Shown: in pieces, positions 1 to 8,555 of the stretch | Layout: every line of letters begins with the position of its first letter | Position numbering within the stretch: position 1 is the first letter of the stretch | NCBI RefSeq assembly: GCF_018070045.1 | Contig: NZ_JAGPYK010000005.1 | Location: 124,001 to 188,000 of the forward strand | DNA length: 64,000 bases | Source of the DNA: Micromonospora sp. U21 | Lineage (GTDB): Bacteria > Actinomycetota > Actinomycetes > Mycobacteriales > Micromonosporaceae | Direction of reading: 5' to 3' | Notes under the pieces: generated by a model | Databases searched by the model: none | Told to the model about the DNA's origin: nothing | What the model saw: only the letters and a program-made list of their open reading frames with translations | Position numbers and translations under genes: made by a program

Positions 1-1
1 A

Positions 2-199
2 GGCCCGCCCCTACCGGCCCCAAACGTTCCACTGCACCCTCAGCGATGGCTGGGCCTCGGGTCCATCGAACTCTCCTGGCTCGGGCAAGACACTGGCCGC
101 CGTCTCCGCAGGCTAGCCTTACTGGACCAGATAGTCCAGTCGATCGCTCGTTGCCAGAACCGCTCGGCCCTCGTGAACCACCACCTCAGGGTGTTTTAA
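2..199 (+). other. Open reading frame entering from left edge, unrecognised
   Basis: A frame is open from base 2 to a TAA at 197-199 (about 65 codons) and would be the C-terminus of a gene that starts outside the window. It contains a plausible helix-rich stretch (LALLDQIVQSIARC) but I do not recognise the family. The hairpin at 258-291 could be its terminator. It may equally be non-coding sequence upstream of the oxidoreductase at 409. Confidence 0.2.
121..140. promoter_or_regulatory. Perfect palindrome, possible repressor site
   Basis: ACTGGAC and GTCCAGT are perfect 7-bp inverted arms around a 6-bp centre. This size and spacing is typical of TetR/MarR-type operators. It lies about 270 bp upstream of the quinone oxidoreductase start at 409 and could control that gene, but no regulator gene is visible beside it and it may lie inside the reading frame that enters from the left edge. 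Confidence 0.3.
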
Positions 200-257
200 G
201 CTGTACTGAGAGGCGGTTAGGGTCGAGACGCCCCCAGCTGAACTTGCTCCACGCCAA

Positions 258-291
258 GCCCGGAGATGGACTCATCAGTCCGTCTCCGGGC
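258..291. terminator. Hairpin, probable terminator
   Basis: A 15-bp stem (258-272 with 277-291) with a single mismatched pair and a 4-nt loop. There is no T-tract, which is usual for actinomycete terminators. It probably ends a transcript arriving from the left of the window and insulates the oxidoreductase gene at 409. Confidence 0.45.
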
Positions 292-408
292 CGCACTCCG
301 CGTCACCGATCTTTTCGGTCGGCTGGGTGGGACACGGACGTCTGGCGTCAGTAAATGGGGGAAGTGAAGTGTCGTGCTGGTGGGTGACTGATGCAGGGAG
401 GTGTCCAG

Positions 409-1326
409 ATGAGGGCGATTGTTGTGACGGATGAGGCTGCGGGGACGGCCGGGATGGCGTTGGTGGAGCGTGCGGAGCCGGAGGCGACGGCGAATGATGT
501 TCTTGTTGAGGTGTATGCGTCGGGGTTCACTCCGGGTGAGTTGACGTGGCCGGGGACTTGGACTGATCGACTTGGGCGGGATCGGACGCCGTCGGTTCCG
601 GGGCATGAGGTGGCTGGGGTGGTCAGCGCGCTCGGTTATGGCACGCGGGGTCTGTCGGTGGGGCAGCGGGTGTTCGGTCTGGCGGACTGGAGTCGTGACG
701 GGACGTTGGCGGAGTATGTGGCTGTGGAGGCGCGGAACCTTGCGTCGTTGCCGGGTGATGTTGATTTTGCGGTTGGGGCGAGTCTGCCGATCTCGGGTTT
801 GACCGCGTGGCAGGGGTTGTTCGTGCATGGTCGTTTCCAGGCGGGGCAGAGTGTTCTTGTCCATGGTGCGGGCGGTGGGGTTGGTTCGATGGTGACGCAG
901 TTGGCCAGGGAGGCGGGTGCCTACGTTGTTGGCACGGGGCGTGCGGGGGACCGTCAGGCCGCGCTCGATTTCGGTGCGCAGGAGTTTGTTGACCTCGGTA
1001 ATGATGTCCTGGAGGACGTCGGTGGGGTGGATCTGGTTTTCGACGTGATCGGTGGCGATATTCAGAAGCGTTCTGTGGGTCTGGTGCGGGCCGGTGGGAT
1101 GTTGGTGACCGTTGCTGGTCCGCCTGAGGCGCGGCCGGTGGACGGCCTGGCGGTGGATTTTGTTGTCGAGGCCGATCGGGTGCAACTGGGTGAGGTGGTC
1201 CAGCGGGTCAGGGATGGTCGGCTGCGTACGAACATTGGCACCGTGGCGACCCTCGACGACGCCGTCGCCGCGTTCAACCCGACTGAGCGGATCAAGGGAA
1301 AGACGATCATCCGCGTTCGCTCGTAA
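409..1326 (+). CDS. NADPH:quinone oxidoreductase-like MDR protein (copy 1)
   Basis: A zinc-independent medium-chain dehydrogenase/reductase of the quinone oxidoreductase (QOR) type, expected to reduce quinones or enones with NADPH in the cytoplasm. The N-terminal GroES-like fold carries PGHEVAGVV, and the Rossmann motif is VHGAGGGVGS. The structural and catalytic zinc cysteines of alcohol dehydrogenases are absent. I start at ATG 409 because GGAGGTG (395-401) sits at the right distance; the in-frame ATG at 391 has no such site. The length of 305 aa is normal for the family. Third codon positions are unusually rich in G and T (GTT, GGT, GGG) compared with the C-rich neighbours and with its paralogue at 2647, which suggests it was acquired separately. 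It is followed by two GNAT genes and a fragment of a third copy. The physiological substrate is unknown. Confidence 0.85.
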   Translation: MRAIVVTDEAAGTAGMALVERAEPEATANDVLVEVYASGFTPGELTWPGTWTDRLGRDRTPSVPGHEVAGVVSALGYGTRGLSVGQRVFGLADWSRDGTLAEYVAVEARNLASLPGDVDFAVGASLPISGLTAWQGLFVHGRFQAGQSVLVHGAGGGVGSMVTQLAREAGAYVVGTGRAGDRQAALDFGAQEFVDLGNDVLEDVGGVDLVFDVIGGDIQKRSVGLVRAGGMLVTVAGPPEARPVDGLAVDFVVEADRVQLGEVVQRVRDGRLRTNIGTVATLDDAVAAFNPTERIKGKTIIRVRS

Positions 1327-1482
1327 GGACTCGGCACGCCCGAGCAGGAGAAAGCCCTCCCCGCAGGAGCGAGAAGTACGTCGAGGGGTCTTCACCTCCC
1401 GTCGACGACATATGGCTGGGCGAGTACGACTACCGCCACGACCCGGAAGTGATCTGTTGACCATCAACGAGGGAACATCCCC

Positions 1483-1905
1483 ATGACCGACCCAACCGAG
1501 CCGACCCGCTACGCCTTCGAGTACTCCGACGAGAAAGGCACCCTCAGCGACGAGGTAATCGACGATCCCCACGCCCCCGCGTTCGACTTCCAAGTCGTCA
1601 ACGACGAGAAACTCGGCATCTACGACGCCATCGTCGGGGACCGAGAGGTGGCCGGGTTGACCTACAACGTCGCCGGAGACGACCGACTCGTGCTGCTGGG
1701 CACCTCGGTGTTCCCCGAGTTCCGCAAGCAGGGCATCGCGACCGAGTTGATCCGACGTGTCCTGGACGACGTGCGGGTGCAAGGTAAGACGGTCACCATC
1801 ATGTGTCAGATCGTGCGTTCCTTCATCGAGCACAACCCTGAGTACGCGGATCTTATTGACCCGGAGCACCCGGGTGTAACCCCGGGTAATCCCCGTTTGT
1901 CCTGA
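1483..1905 (+). CDS. GNAT-family N-acetyltransferase-like protein (YjdJ type)
   Basis: A 140-aa single-domain protein of the small GNAT group. The acetyl-CoA-binding segment is the stretch FPEFRKQGIATELIRRVLDD, where RKQGIA corresponds to the Q/RxxGxG/A pyrophosphate loop. The C-terminal part (IEHNPEYADLIDP) is conserved with the next gene, so the two are tandem paralogues. Substrate unknown; small members of this group often have no assigned acceptor. It lies 156 bp downstream of the quinone oxidoreductase and may be co-transcribed with it. The gap contains a short open frame ending in DIWLGEYDYRHDPEVIC at about 1459 that resembles a gene end, but I could not place it. Confidence 0.75.
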   Translation: MTDPTEPTRYAFEYSDEKGTLSDEVIDDPHAPAFDFQVVNDEKLGIYDAIVGDREVAGLTYNVAGDDRLVLLGTSVFPEFRKQGIATELIRRVLDDVRVQGKTVTIMCQIVRSFIEHNPEYADLIDPEHPGVTPGNPRLS

Positions 1906-1935
1906 ACCCACCTGTTAGCTCCTTCGACGGATTGT

Positions 1936-2415
1936 GTGACGATGACGATCGATCTTGAGGCCGAGGCGGCCACCCGGGAAGAGAACAATGCGGCGGTCAT
2001 CGCTGCTCTGAACGAGACAAGTCTCAGCGAAGTGGAATCCAGCTGGGAGCTCGATGTCATCAACGACGTGGAGCGCGGTCGCTGGATCGCCGCGCTCGGC
2101 GCCGAAGCGATCGCCGAGCTCCAGTACCGGTTCGTGGGTGGCCGTGTCGTGCTGTTAACGACCTGGGTCGACCCGGCCTACCGACACAATCGGGTGGCCA
2201 CGGAGCTCGTCGCTCGCGTGTTGGACGAGATCCGCGAGAGCGGGAAGAAGATCACCGTCATCTGCCCGGTCGTGGGTAGGTTCATTGCCCGCAACCCGGG
2301 ATACCTCGATCTCATCGACAGGGTTCATCCCGGCGTCGGCGCCTACCCTCCGCGCGTACCTGCGGAAGGCGACCACGACGAGGAGCTCACCGCGTTCGAG
2401 AACGACATGGCGTAG
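1936..2415 (+). CDS. GNAT-family N-acetyltransferase-like protein, tandem paralogue
   Basis: A 159-aa paralogue of the preceding gene. It shares the pattern TEL(I/V)xRVLD(D/E)xR, then RFIxxNPxYxDLID and HPGV. The acetyl-CoA loop region is RHNRVATEL; the usual glycine is replaced by valine here, so catalytic competence is not certain. The C-terminal tail (about 25 residues, acidic) is extra relative to the first copy. The start is ambiguous between GTG 1936 and ATG 1942; GACGG at 1925-1929 better fits 1936. Its stop lies 14 bp before the oxidoreductase remnant at 2430, so the duplication junction is probably here. Confidence 0.7.
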   Translation: MTMTIDLEAEAATREENNAAVIAALNETSLSEVESSWELDVINDVERGRWIAALGAEAIAELQYRFVGGRVVLLTTWVDPAYRHNRVATELVARVLDEIRESGKKITVICPVVGRFIARNPGYLDLIDRVHPGVGAYPPRVPAEGDHDEELTAFENDMA

Positions 2416-2429
2416 CCGCCCGACGTTCG

Positions 2430-2573
2430 GACCTGGTTCGAGTCGTCGAGCGGGTCAGGGATGGTCGGCTGCGCACGAACATTGGCACCGTGGCGACCCT
2501 CGACGACGCCGTGGCCGCCTCAAGCCCGGCCGGGTCGGTCAAGGGCAAGACCATTATCAGCGGTCGTTCATGA
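2430..2573 (+). pseudogene. 3' remnant of a third quinone oxidoreductase copy
   Basis: Translating from about 2442 gives VVERVRDGRLRTNIGTVATL and onward to KGKTII, a C-terminal serine and TGA at 2571-2573. This matches the last 43 codons of the gene at 409-1326. The DNA from 2451 to about 2511 is almost identical to the corresponding part of copy 1 (one base differs in the stretch I compared), much closer than copy 1 is to copy 2. Only the last seventh of the gene survives, with no start or cofactor domain. It is best explained by a duplication of the copy-1 region followed by deletion or recombination. Confidence 0.85.
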
Positions 2574-2646
2574 GGACGCGGGGACAGCTGAGGCCCCGTT
2601 GCGTCGTAACGGGGGTGGGCGAGGACTGATACAGAGAGGCATTCAG

Positions 2647-3591
2647 ATGAAAGCGATCGTGGTGACGGACCAGGCCGCGGGAACGGCGGGGATGACGCTG
2701 GCGCAGCGGCCCGAGCCGGACGCGGCGAGGCTCGCCAGCCTTGAGGGCGCGAACTACGGCGATGTCGTCGTTGAAGTTCATGCGTCGGGCTTCACCGGGA
2801 ATGAGCTGGAGTGGCCCTCGACCTGGATCGATCGCCTCGGCCGTGACCGCACGCCGTCGATCCCAGGACACGAGGTGGCCGGTGTGGTCACCGCCCTCAG
2901 CTATGGAGCAACCGGCCTGTCGGTGGGGCAGCGGGTGTTCGGCCTCACGGACTGGACACGCGACGGCACCCTCGCTGAGTACACAGTCGTTGAAGCGCGC
3001 AACCTTGCGCCGCTGCCAGGCGACGTTGACTTCACGGTGGGCGCCGGCGTCGCGATGGCGGGCCTGACCGCGTGGCAGGGGCTGTTCGATCACGGCCACC
3101 TCCTCCAGGGGCAGAGCGTCCTGGTACACGGCGCGGCCGGCGCGGTCGGTTCGATGGCCACGCAACTCGCCCGTCAGGTCGGCGCCTACGTCATCGGCAC
3201 CGGACGTGCCAGCGGCCGGCAGAGCGCAGTCGACTTCGGCGCGCACGAGTTCGTCGACCTCGACAACGACACCCTGGAAGACGTCGGCGGAGTCGATCTG
3301 GTCTTCGATGTCATCGGCGGCGACATCCAGAAGCGGTCCGCGAGTCTGGTTCGAGCCGGAGGAACGCTGGTGACCGTCACCGGGCCGCCGGAAGCGCGGC
3401 CCGCTGACGGCCTGGCGATCGACTTCATTGTCGTGTCTGACCGCGCCCAGCTGAGTGAGATCGCCCGGCGGCTGCGGGACGGACGCGTGCGGACGAACAT
3501 CGGCACCGTCGCGGCCCTCGACGACGCCGTCGCCGCCCTCAACCCGACCGAGCGGACCAAGGGAAAGACGATCATCCGCGTTCGTCCATAA
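2647..3591 (+). CDS. NADPH:quinone oxidoreductase-like MDR protein (copy 2)
   Basis: A 314-aa paralogue of the protein at 409 (by eye roughly three quarters identical), with the same domain plan: GroES-like N-terminus with PGHEVAGVV, Rossmann motif VHGAAGAVGS and C-terminal TIIRVRP. It has a nine-residue insertion near residue 30 (LASLEGANY) relative to copy 1, and normal C-rich third codon positions. The open frame extends upstream to 2461 through the remnant, but ATG 2647 is the homologous start and has AGAGAGG at 2633-2639. The different codon use of copies 1 and 2 argues against a recent simple duplication between them. Expected activity: NADPH-dependent reduction of quinone-like electrophiles. 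Confidence 0.85.
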   Translation: MKAIVVTDQAAGTAGMTLAQRPEPDAARLASLEGANYGDVVVEVHASGFTGNELEWPSTWIDRLGRDRTPSIPGHEVAGVVTALSYGATGLSVGQRVFGLTDWTRDGTLAEYTVVEARNLAPLPGDVDFTVGAGVAMAGLTAWQGLFDHGHLLQGQSVLVHGAAGAVGSMATQLARQVGAYVIGTGRASGRQSAVDFGAHEFVDLDNDTLEDVGGVDLVFDVIGGDIQKRSASLVRAGGTLVTVTGPPEARPADGLAIDFIVVSDRAQLSEIARRLRDGRVRTNIGTVAALDDAVAALNPTERTKGKTIIRVRP

Positions 3592-3837
3592 AGGATCCGG
3601 CGGGAGCAACCAGGCCCTCGTGGATCAGCGCCAGCTACGTGGTCAGGATCGAACGACTCGTAGGGAATACCTCCTGGGACTCGTAAAGTGTCTGGTGCTC
3701 GGTTCCGGCGAGACCGAGGAATTCCTCGTCACGCCTGGGCACTGCGAGGTCGAGGCGCTGAACGCCAAGAGGAGCATGTTCGACGTACTCGATAGAGGCT
3801 CGGTTTTCGTGTGTGACACCAACGGTCCGGGCGAGCA

Positions 3838-4299
3838 CTGATCAGCCAGGCTGCGGTGCGCAAGGTGGAGCGGCTGGTCTCGGACGCGGCGACCGCGGGA
3901 GCCCGGGTTCTGACCGGGGGCAGCCGACTCGAAAGTGAAGGCTTCTTCTACGCGCCGACGGTGCTGATCGATGTCCCGGCCGACGCACGGCTGCTGTCGG
4001 AGGAGATCTTCGGTCCGGTCGCTCCGATCACCAGCTTTTCCGACGACGAGCAGGCAACAACTCTTGCCAACGACACACAGTACGGCCTCGCTGGGTACAT
4101 CTTCACCCGCGACCTGAATAAAGCGATCCGGCTGGCTGAGCGGCTTGAAACGGGAATGGTAGGCATCAACCAGGGAGTGATCTCCAACCCGGCTGCGCCG
4201 TTCGGTGGTATGAAGGCGTCGGGCCTCGGTCGAGAGGGTGGAACCCAGGGAATCGAGGAATATCTTGAGAGCAAGTACGTGGGAATCGCCTTTTCCTAG
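3838..4299 (+). pseudogene. 5'-truncated aldehyde dehydrogenase (succinate-semialdehyde type)
   Basis: The frame encodes the C-terminal third of an NAD(P)-dependent aldehyde dehydrogenase: LISQAAVRKVERLVSDA, then GFFYAPTVLIDVP, EEIFGPVAPI, NDTQYGLAGYIFT and PFGGMKASGLGREGG are all family landmarks, closest to GabD-like succinate-semialdehyde dehydrogenases. The cofactor domain and catalytic cysteine region, which should precede it, are missing: homology begins at codon 3838 and upstream sequence (3592-3837) is unrelated. An internal GTG at 3856 could start translation but the product would lack the nucleophile, so this is a gene fragment. The unrelated 3592-3837 segment has open frames on both strands that I do not recognise. 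Confidence 0.85.
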
Positions 4300-4428
4300 C
4301 CTGCCTGCGACGTCTCGTGCGTGCTCTGTCCGTGGAGGAGAGGAGACGTAGCGGAAGCCGCTGGCTGGTGGACGACGGTGCCGGCCGGGCCTGATGGGAG
4401 CCCCGACCCGGCCGGCTATCGTCTCAGG

Positions 4429-5298
4429 TCACAGTTTCAGGAGCGGTTGCCAGCCGTCGCGGTAGCGCACACCACGAGGTCGCAGTCGGACCGGCTCGTG
4501 CACCATTGCGGAGACCGGCTCGATTCGGATTTCCTGGGGCCGGTCCACCACGACGCAGACGTCCTCGCCCGGCCACCACCAGCCGCAGGAGCGGGCCAGG
4601 TTGGCCCAGGCGTCGAGGTGTTCGGCCTCGTCCGGCCCGTACCCGGCAAGACCAAGCCGATGCAGCGTGTCGTAGTAGGCGACCCAGGACGCGTCCTGCT
4701 GGCCGTACCAGCAAACGGGGACCGGACCGCTGCCGGCCATTGCGGCCCGCACGGGTAGGTAGTACCCGTGCGCGAGGCTCCGGTGCAGTGCCGTGCGTAC
4801 GCCTTGGTGCAGCACGACACCGAGTGGAACGCCGCTGTCGAGCGCGTGTAGCGGTGCCAGTTCGGGCCATGGTTCCTTGGTCTTGCCCGCGCGTATCGGT
4901 GACAGCTCCGGGTCGGCGTGAGTGACGCTCGCGCTCAGCGCGCCACGGAGCTGCGAGGTGACCATTGCGAGATCGCTCGCCAGTGGTGGGGTTCCGCGCG
5001 GGCGAGGGTCGCGGATCCACTCGTAGAGTTGGTCGAGGGTGGGCCATCCGGTGATCAGGGAGCGTGCCTTGTCGGGCGACTCGACCCATTCAAATCGGGG
5101 TCGTGGCCGCTTCATTCTGGCGTAAATGGCGGTCAAACAGCCTTCGGCGGTCGACTTGTCAGCCGGTTCTGTGGACAAGGCGTGGCCGAGCCACTCCTGC
5201 CGAATCCCGACGGCCTGCTGCCACAGGTCACGAACGTTGTTGCTGTAGACGGCCTGTGCAGGCATCGCGGCGTCGTTGCGCCGCGCGGGGGCGCTCAT
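4429..5298 (-). CDS. DUF6745 family protein
   Basis: A 289-aa protein with the hallmark C-terminal segment CGWWWPGEDVCVVVDRP followed by IRIEP, which places it in DUF6745, a family of unknown function common in actinomycetes. The middle part (WYGQQDASWVAYYDTLHRLG) is also conserved. No signal peptide or membrane segment. The alternative in-frame ATG at 5265 (MPAQAVYSNN) is possible; neither start has a strong ribosome binding site. Many DUF6745 proteins neighbour repeat proteins or regulators, but here the neighbours are gene remnants, so context gives no functional clue. Confidence 0.75.
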   Translation of the reverse strand: MSAPARRNDAAMPAQAVYSNNVRDLWQQAVGIRQEWLGHALSTEPADKSTAEGCLTAIYARMKRPRPRFEWVESPDKARSLITGWPTLDQLYEWIRDPRPRGTPPLASDLAMVTSQLRGALSASVTHADPELSPIRAGKTKEPWPELAPLHALDSGVPLGVVLHQGVRTALHRSLAHGYYLPVRAAMAGSGPVPVCWYGQQDASWVAYYDTLHRLGLAGYGPDEAEHLDAWANLARSCGWWWPGEDVCVVVDRPQEIRIEPVSAMVHEPVRLRPRGVRYRDGWQPLLKL

Positions 5299-5568
5299 CG
5301 CGCCTGGGCGTCGCCGCCCTTCCGTGAAGAGATCATGGGGTGACTATGGCCCACCACGCGGCACGGACGCAAGCGGCTTCGACAGCCATCCGGGGGAGGA
5401 CCGAAGTGATCGGTCTCGGCTCGATAGCTTTGCCGCAGCGCGTGACGAGCGAGCCGGAACGACGCTGACGGCTGGTGGGTCAGTGGCGTCCCGCTCGGGT
5501 CAGAACGTCCCGGGCTCGAGGGCGGTCAGCGTGCCCGGCGGGCGGTCGAGCATGTGGTCCGGCCCGAC

Positions 5569-5790
5569 TCAGGTGAGCTTGTGCGCCTGGTCTGGGACGG
5601 CGGCCAGGAGGGCGGTCAGGGCGGGAGCCGGCGGGGTGTCTCGGGTGACCACGACCAGACGGCGCCTGAGGTTGGCTTCGGCAACGTCACGGACAGCGAG
5701 AGCGGAGTCCTTCGCCGGCAGGGTCAATGCCGGCATCAACGCGACGGCTCCCGTGACGCGGACGAGTTCGAGTTGAACACCGCACCGTCC
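5569..5790 (-). pseudogene. Remnant of a LysR-type regulator C-terminus
   Basis: The minus-strand frame reads GAVALMPALTLPAKDSALAV and then RRRLVVVTR followed by PALTALLAAV, which matches the end of a LysR substrate-binding domain (pattern GxALLPxLALP, RRRxVAVTR, PAVxALLxAL). The N-terminal helix-turn-helix and most of the effector domain are missing, and upstream sequence is the transposase remnant on the other strand. I rate it a decayed gene end rather than a small protein. Confidence 0.5.
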
Positions 5791-5921
5791 GAGCACAGGT
5801 GGAACACGCCCTGGCCAGGATGAAATACTTCAAGATCCTCCGCGACTACCGGCGCGCCGCCCACACATTGACCGACGCTGCCTCCGGCATCGCCCATCTC
5901 CACAACATCATCCTCGCTGGC
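5787..5921 (+). pseudogene. IS5-family transposase C-terminal remnant
   Basis: The frame at 5799 encodes VEHALARMKYFKILRDYRR and then ASGIAHLHNIILAG, the characteristic end of IS5-group DDE transposases (VEHxxxRMKxWxILRDYRR, GIAHLHNL). The DDE catalytic part is not present upstream, so only about 40 codons survive. No terminal inverted repeats were identified. It marks an old insertion and explains the gene fragments around it. Confidence 0.7.
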
Positions 5922-5972
5922 GGAACCGCCAGTCCGGACGGGGCAACACCTTCAGCGAGTTACGAGACATCC

Positions 5973-6389
5973 TTAGAAGTAGGGGTCCAGGTAACTGCCC
6001 CAACGCCAGTGGCCGTCTGCCGGAATTCCAATCCATAGGTGGATGTTGGCGGGGACAGAAGGCCCGTCCAGCGTCGAGGTGAAGTAGTAGATGCCGCCGT
6101 CGTGTGGGTCGAGGCAAGCTCGCCACGTGTAGGTCCCGGCATCAAGAGTTATGTCTACGACCCAAATGTTTTCAGCACCTCTCACATTGCCCCACGCGTA
6201 CCGCCCTTTAGCCAGCTTGATGGATATGGTCTGGCATGACGTGGCCATGGAACCGTTAGGGTTCGCGGACAGCCACTGGATTTTGGTGTTGTATGCGGTT
6301 GCAGCCGCCTGCGCAGGTGAACCTGGCACCAAGAGCGCGGCACTTGCCGTCACCACCACAGCGAGAAAGGACCCAAGTCTCTTGAGCAT
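5973..6389 (-). CDS. Small secreted protein, unknown function
   Basis: A 138-aa protein with a Sec signal peptide: basic start MLKRLG, hydrophobic core, and AQA|A near residue 28. The mature part is rich in Trp, Tyr and Asp, has a Cys pair (MATSCQTISI and WRACLDP) and looks like a small beta-sandwich. The start is supported by AAGGAGG seven bases upstream. No family recognised. The neighbours are the IS5 remnant downstream and an empty stretch upstream, so it appears to be a solitary gene. Confidence 0.7.
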   Translation of the reverse strand: MLKRLGSFLAVVVTASAALLVPGSPAQAAATAYNTKIQWLSANPNGSMATSCQTISIKLAKGRYAWGNVRGAENIWVVDITLDAGTYTWRACLDPHDGGIYYFTSTLDGPSVPANIHLWIGIPADGHWRWGSYLDPYF

Positions 6390-6886
6390 CTGCGCCTCCT
6401 TGGTCGACGCTCGACGTCGACTTCGCTCATGCTGAAATAGCGTTGACTGGCCGGACCGGTTTGCCGTTCAGCCGTCGGGTTGGATGGGTCCTCTTGCGTC
6501 GTGCAGGCAGATCGACGTTAGCAGATCAATCAGAATCCCATGGCCCCGCTGATCCACCTCGTGCGGACTCAACGCATCGAGGGCAACGACACGTTGCCAA
6601 AACCAGTGTGGACCGTGACCTGCGGGCAGCCATGCCGGACGTGCCGTCCTCGCGGATCGATCAGCGGACCCCGAAGGCGGCACGGTCCGTGGGTGCCCGC
6701 AGCAGTAGAGAAGTCCTCATCCGCCGGTGAGCGGTTGACCCGGGGACTGACCGCAAGGACGCGCGGGAGTGACCGTTTGCCGCTGGATGGCCCGCTACGC
6801 TGCCCGGCTAGGTCGGGTTAGCCCGACGTCGGATACGAGGGTTGGCACCATGGTGCGCTGGAGCACCGGACCTTACCGTCAAGCCC
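6390..6886. other. Intergenic stretch, no gene seen
   Basis: About 500 bp between the divergent secreted protein and the DUF2569-like gene. Short frames on both strands lack family resemblance and coding bias. A small hairpin (GTCGGG/CCCGAC, 6812-6827) lies upstream of the membrane gene. Promoters for both neighbours must be here but none is convincing by eye. Confidence 0.5.
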
Positions 6887-7387
6887 GTGATACCTGTCGA
6901 ACAACCGCCCGGTCAGGGATCGCTCCACGACGGTCCCTCGGTCGACGATGCCGCGGCCCAGGTACCGGCCCGATCGTCGGCCCCGCGCCTCGGCGCCCTC
7001 CTTGTCGGGTACGTGGTGCTTCTTGTGCTGCTGCTCATCCACGGAATCGGTCTGACGATCGCGACGCTGGTCATCGACACGAACCCGTCCCTGGCGGGGA
7101 TGACGGACCTCGCGCCTGGGAGCCACGTCGCCTTCTATGTGGTGACGAACTGCCTCCTCGCCGTCTACATTCTCGTTCTGGTGTGGCTGATCTGCACCAA
7201 GCGTCGGGCCGCGATCGTCCACAACTACCTGTATTGCGCGACTTCAATCGGCTGTCTCGTGGCCTGGAACGTGCTGGGGATGAAGTCATCGATCGGCACG
7301 GTCATCGACTCGTTGCCGAGCGTCGTGGGCATTGTCTACTTCGCGAACTCGACGCGAGTGAAGCGGACGTTGAGACGACCGAGTTGA
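6887..7387 (+). CDS. DUF2569-like four-helix membrane protein
   Basis: About 166 aa from GTG 6887 (TTG 6842 in frame would add 15 residues; neither has a clear ribosome binding site). A proline-rich soluble N-terminus of about 35 residues precedes four predicted membrane helices: LLVGYVVLLVLLLIHGIGL, FYVVTNCLLAVYILVLVWL, YLYCATSIGCLVAWNVLG and a last one around IDSLPSVVGIVYF. The pattern, including the closing FANSTRVKRT, fits DUF2569, a membrane family of unknown function. Confidence 0.6.
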   Translation: MIPVEQPPGQGSLHDGPSVDDAAAQVPARSSAPRLGALLVGYVVLLVLLLIHGIGLTIATLVIDTNPSLAGMTDLAPGSHVAFYVVTNCLLAVYILVLVWLICTKRRAAIVHNYLYCATSIGCLVAWNVLGMKSSIGTVIDSLPSVVGIVYFANSTRVKRTLRRPS

Positions 7388-7694
7388 CCGCGGTGGCCCG
7401 TTTGGCTCACGGGGGAATGGGTGATCGCCGCCGTGCGGGAGCACGAGACCCTGTGGGCCGTGAGCTGCCAGGCTCGCGCCTTCCTCGAGTCAGGTCACCT
7501 ATCTGACGGTTTGGCACGCAACGGGCCTGTGGTCGTGCCACGTCCGGTGCGGAGCCATGGTTGGCCTGGTCTGGTCGGCCGGTGAAAGAACAGATTGCGA
7601 GCGTCGGCTCACCCTGTGCTGAACGCACTGGCATGCCCCGATGCGGCGCCGAGACGCTGAGCGTCCGTTGCTGTGGGAGGGGTTGCCAGCGCCT
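7388..7694. other. Intergenic stretch between convergent genes
   Basis: About 300 bp between the DUF2569-like gene (+) and the alpha/beta hydrolase (-). I see no supported gene and no perfect terminator hairpin. Confidence 0.4.
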
Positions 7695-8339
7695 TCAGTG
7701 CAGCAGGTAGGCGGTCAGCCGGTCGGCGAGTTGCTTCGGGTGGCTGAGCGCCACTGAGTGGCAACCGTCGATTTCATCCGGGGCGGCGCCGAGCCGGGCG
7801 GCGGCCACCCGGCGCTGGAAGTCCGGCGGGAAGAACCGGTCCTCGCGGGCGATGAGCACCTTCGTCGGCACGTCCGGCCAGGCGTCCAGAGGCCACGGCT
7901 CGTTCCCTTCCGCGCTGACCTGGTCCCGCCCATGCGCCGCTGCCTCCGCGACGATCTCGGCCGGCACACCGTTGTAGAACTGCTGCTCCTCGCTGAGCCC
8001 TTCCGCGCCGCGGTAACCGGTGTTGCCCCACCAGTCGCCGGGCCTCTCACCGGGCTCCGGGATCATCGGCGTGAGCAGGACGATCAGCCGCACAGGCAGC
8101 CTGTCGGCGATCAGCGGCGCGGTGAACGCACCATACGAGTGCCCGACGACCACAAGGTCACGCCGGTCGCCGACCGCGTTGACGACCGTTTCGCAGAACT
8201 CGACGAACCCCGCCGATCCGTCCTCGATCGGCAGTTCCGGCACCACGACGTCGTGGCCGCGGCTGGCCAGCTCAGGGACCAGAAGATGCCAGTCCCAGGC
8301 GCTGCCCCCGCCGCCGTGGATCAGAACGAAAGTCGCCAT
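7695..8339 (-). CDS. Alpha/beta hydrolase (esterase type)
   Basis: A 214-aa alpha/beta hydrolase. The protein opens with the oxyanion segment FVLIHGGGGSAWDWH, the nucleophile elbow is VVVGHSYGAF (Ser of GHSYG), and the C-terminal catalytic His is in DGCHSVALSHPKQLADRL, which leaves an acid in the RED segment (LIAREDRFFP). This layout matches small plant-type salicylate/hydroxynitrile esterase-like hydrolases. The open frame reaches 8552, but homology starts at ATG 8339 and the upstream residues are low-complexity. Cytoplasmic; substrate unknown. Confidence 0.8.
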   Translation of the reverse strand: MATFVLIHGGGGSAWDWHLLVPELASRGHDVVVPELPIEDGSAGFVEFCETVVNAVGDRRDLVVVGHSYGAFTAPLIADRLPVRLIVLLTPMIPEPGERPGDWWGNTGYRGAEGLSEEQQFYNGVPAEIVAEAAAHGRDQVSAEGNEPWPLDAWPDVPTKVLIAREDRFFPPDFQRRVAAARLGAAPDEIDGCHSVALSHPKQLADRLTAYLLH

Positions 8340-8555
8340 GACCCAAAGCCTCACAGTTGGGTACGACAGACAGCGCGCCGCGCCGTCAACGCTGCCCCCA
8401 CATCGCCCGGATCTGCCGCTGAGAACGCTCGAACCGCTTGCCGCCGTCAAGGGCACTGTGAGCGGCGGTGGTGTCGCGGGTGTGCGGCAGCGCCGGTGGT
8501 GGCTCGGGTCCGGGCTGCCCTGCGTCGGCTGCGGCCTGCCGACCAGGGCCACCGG

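Noticed and set aside
217..1911. Long minus-strand frame opposite the oxidoreductase and GNAT genes
   Set aside because: It is antisense to recognised genes, has no family motif and only reflects third-position composition of the real genes.
2461..2646. In-frame extension of the second oxidoreductase
   Set aside because: This stretch contains the third-copy remnant in another frame; ATG 2647 matches the family start and has a ribosome binding site.
3635..3838. 67-codon minus-strand frame between oxidoreductase and aldehyde dehydrogenase fragment
   Set aside because: No recognisable family or ribosome binding site; not separable from random open frame.
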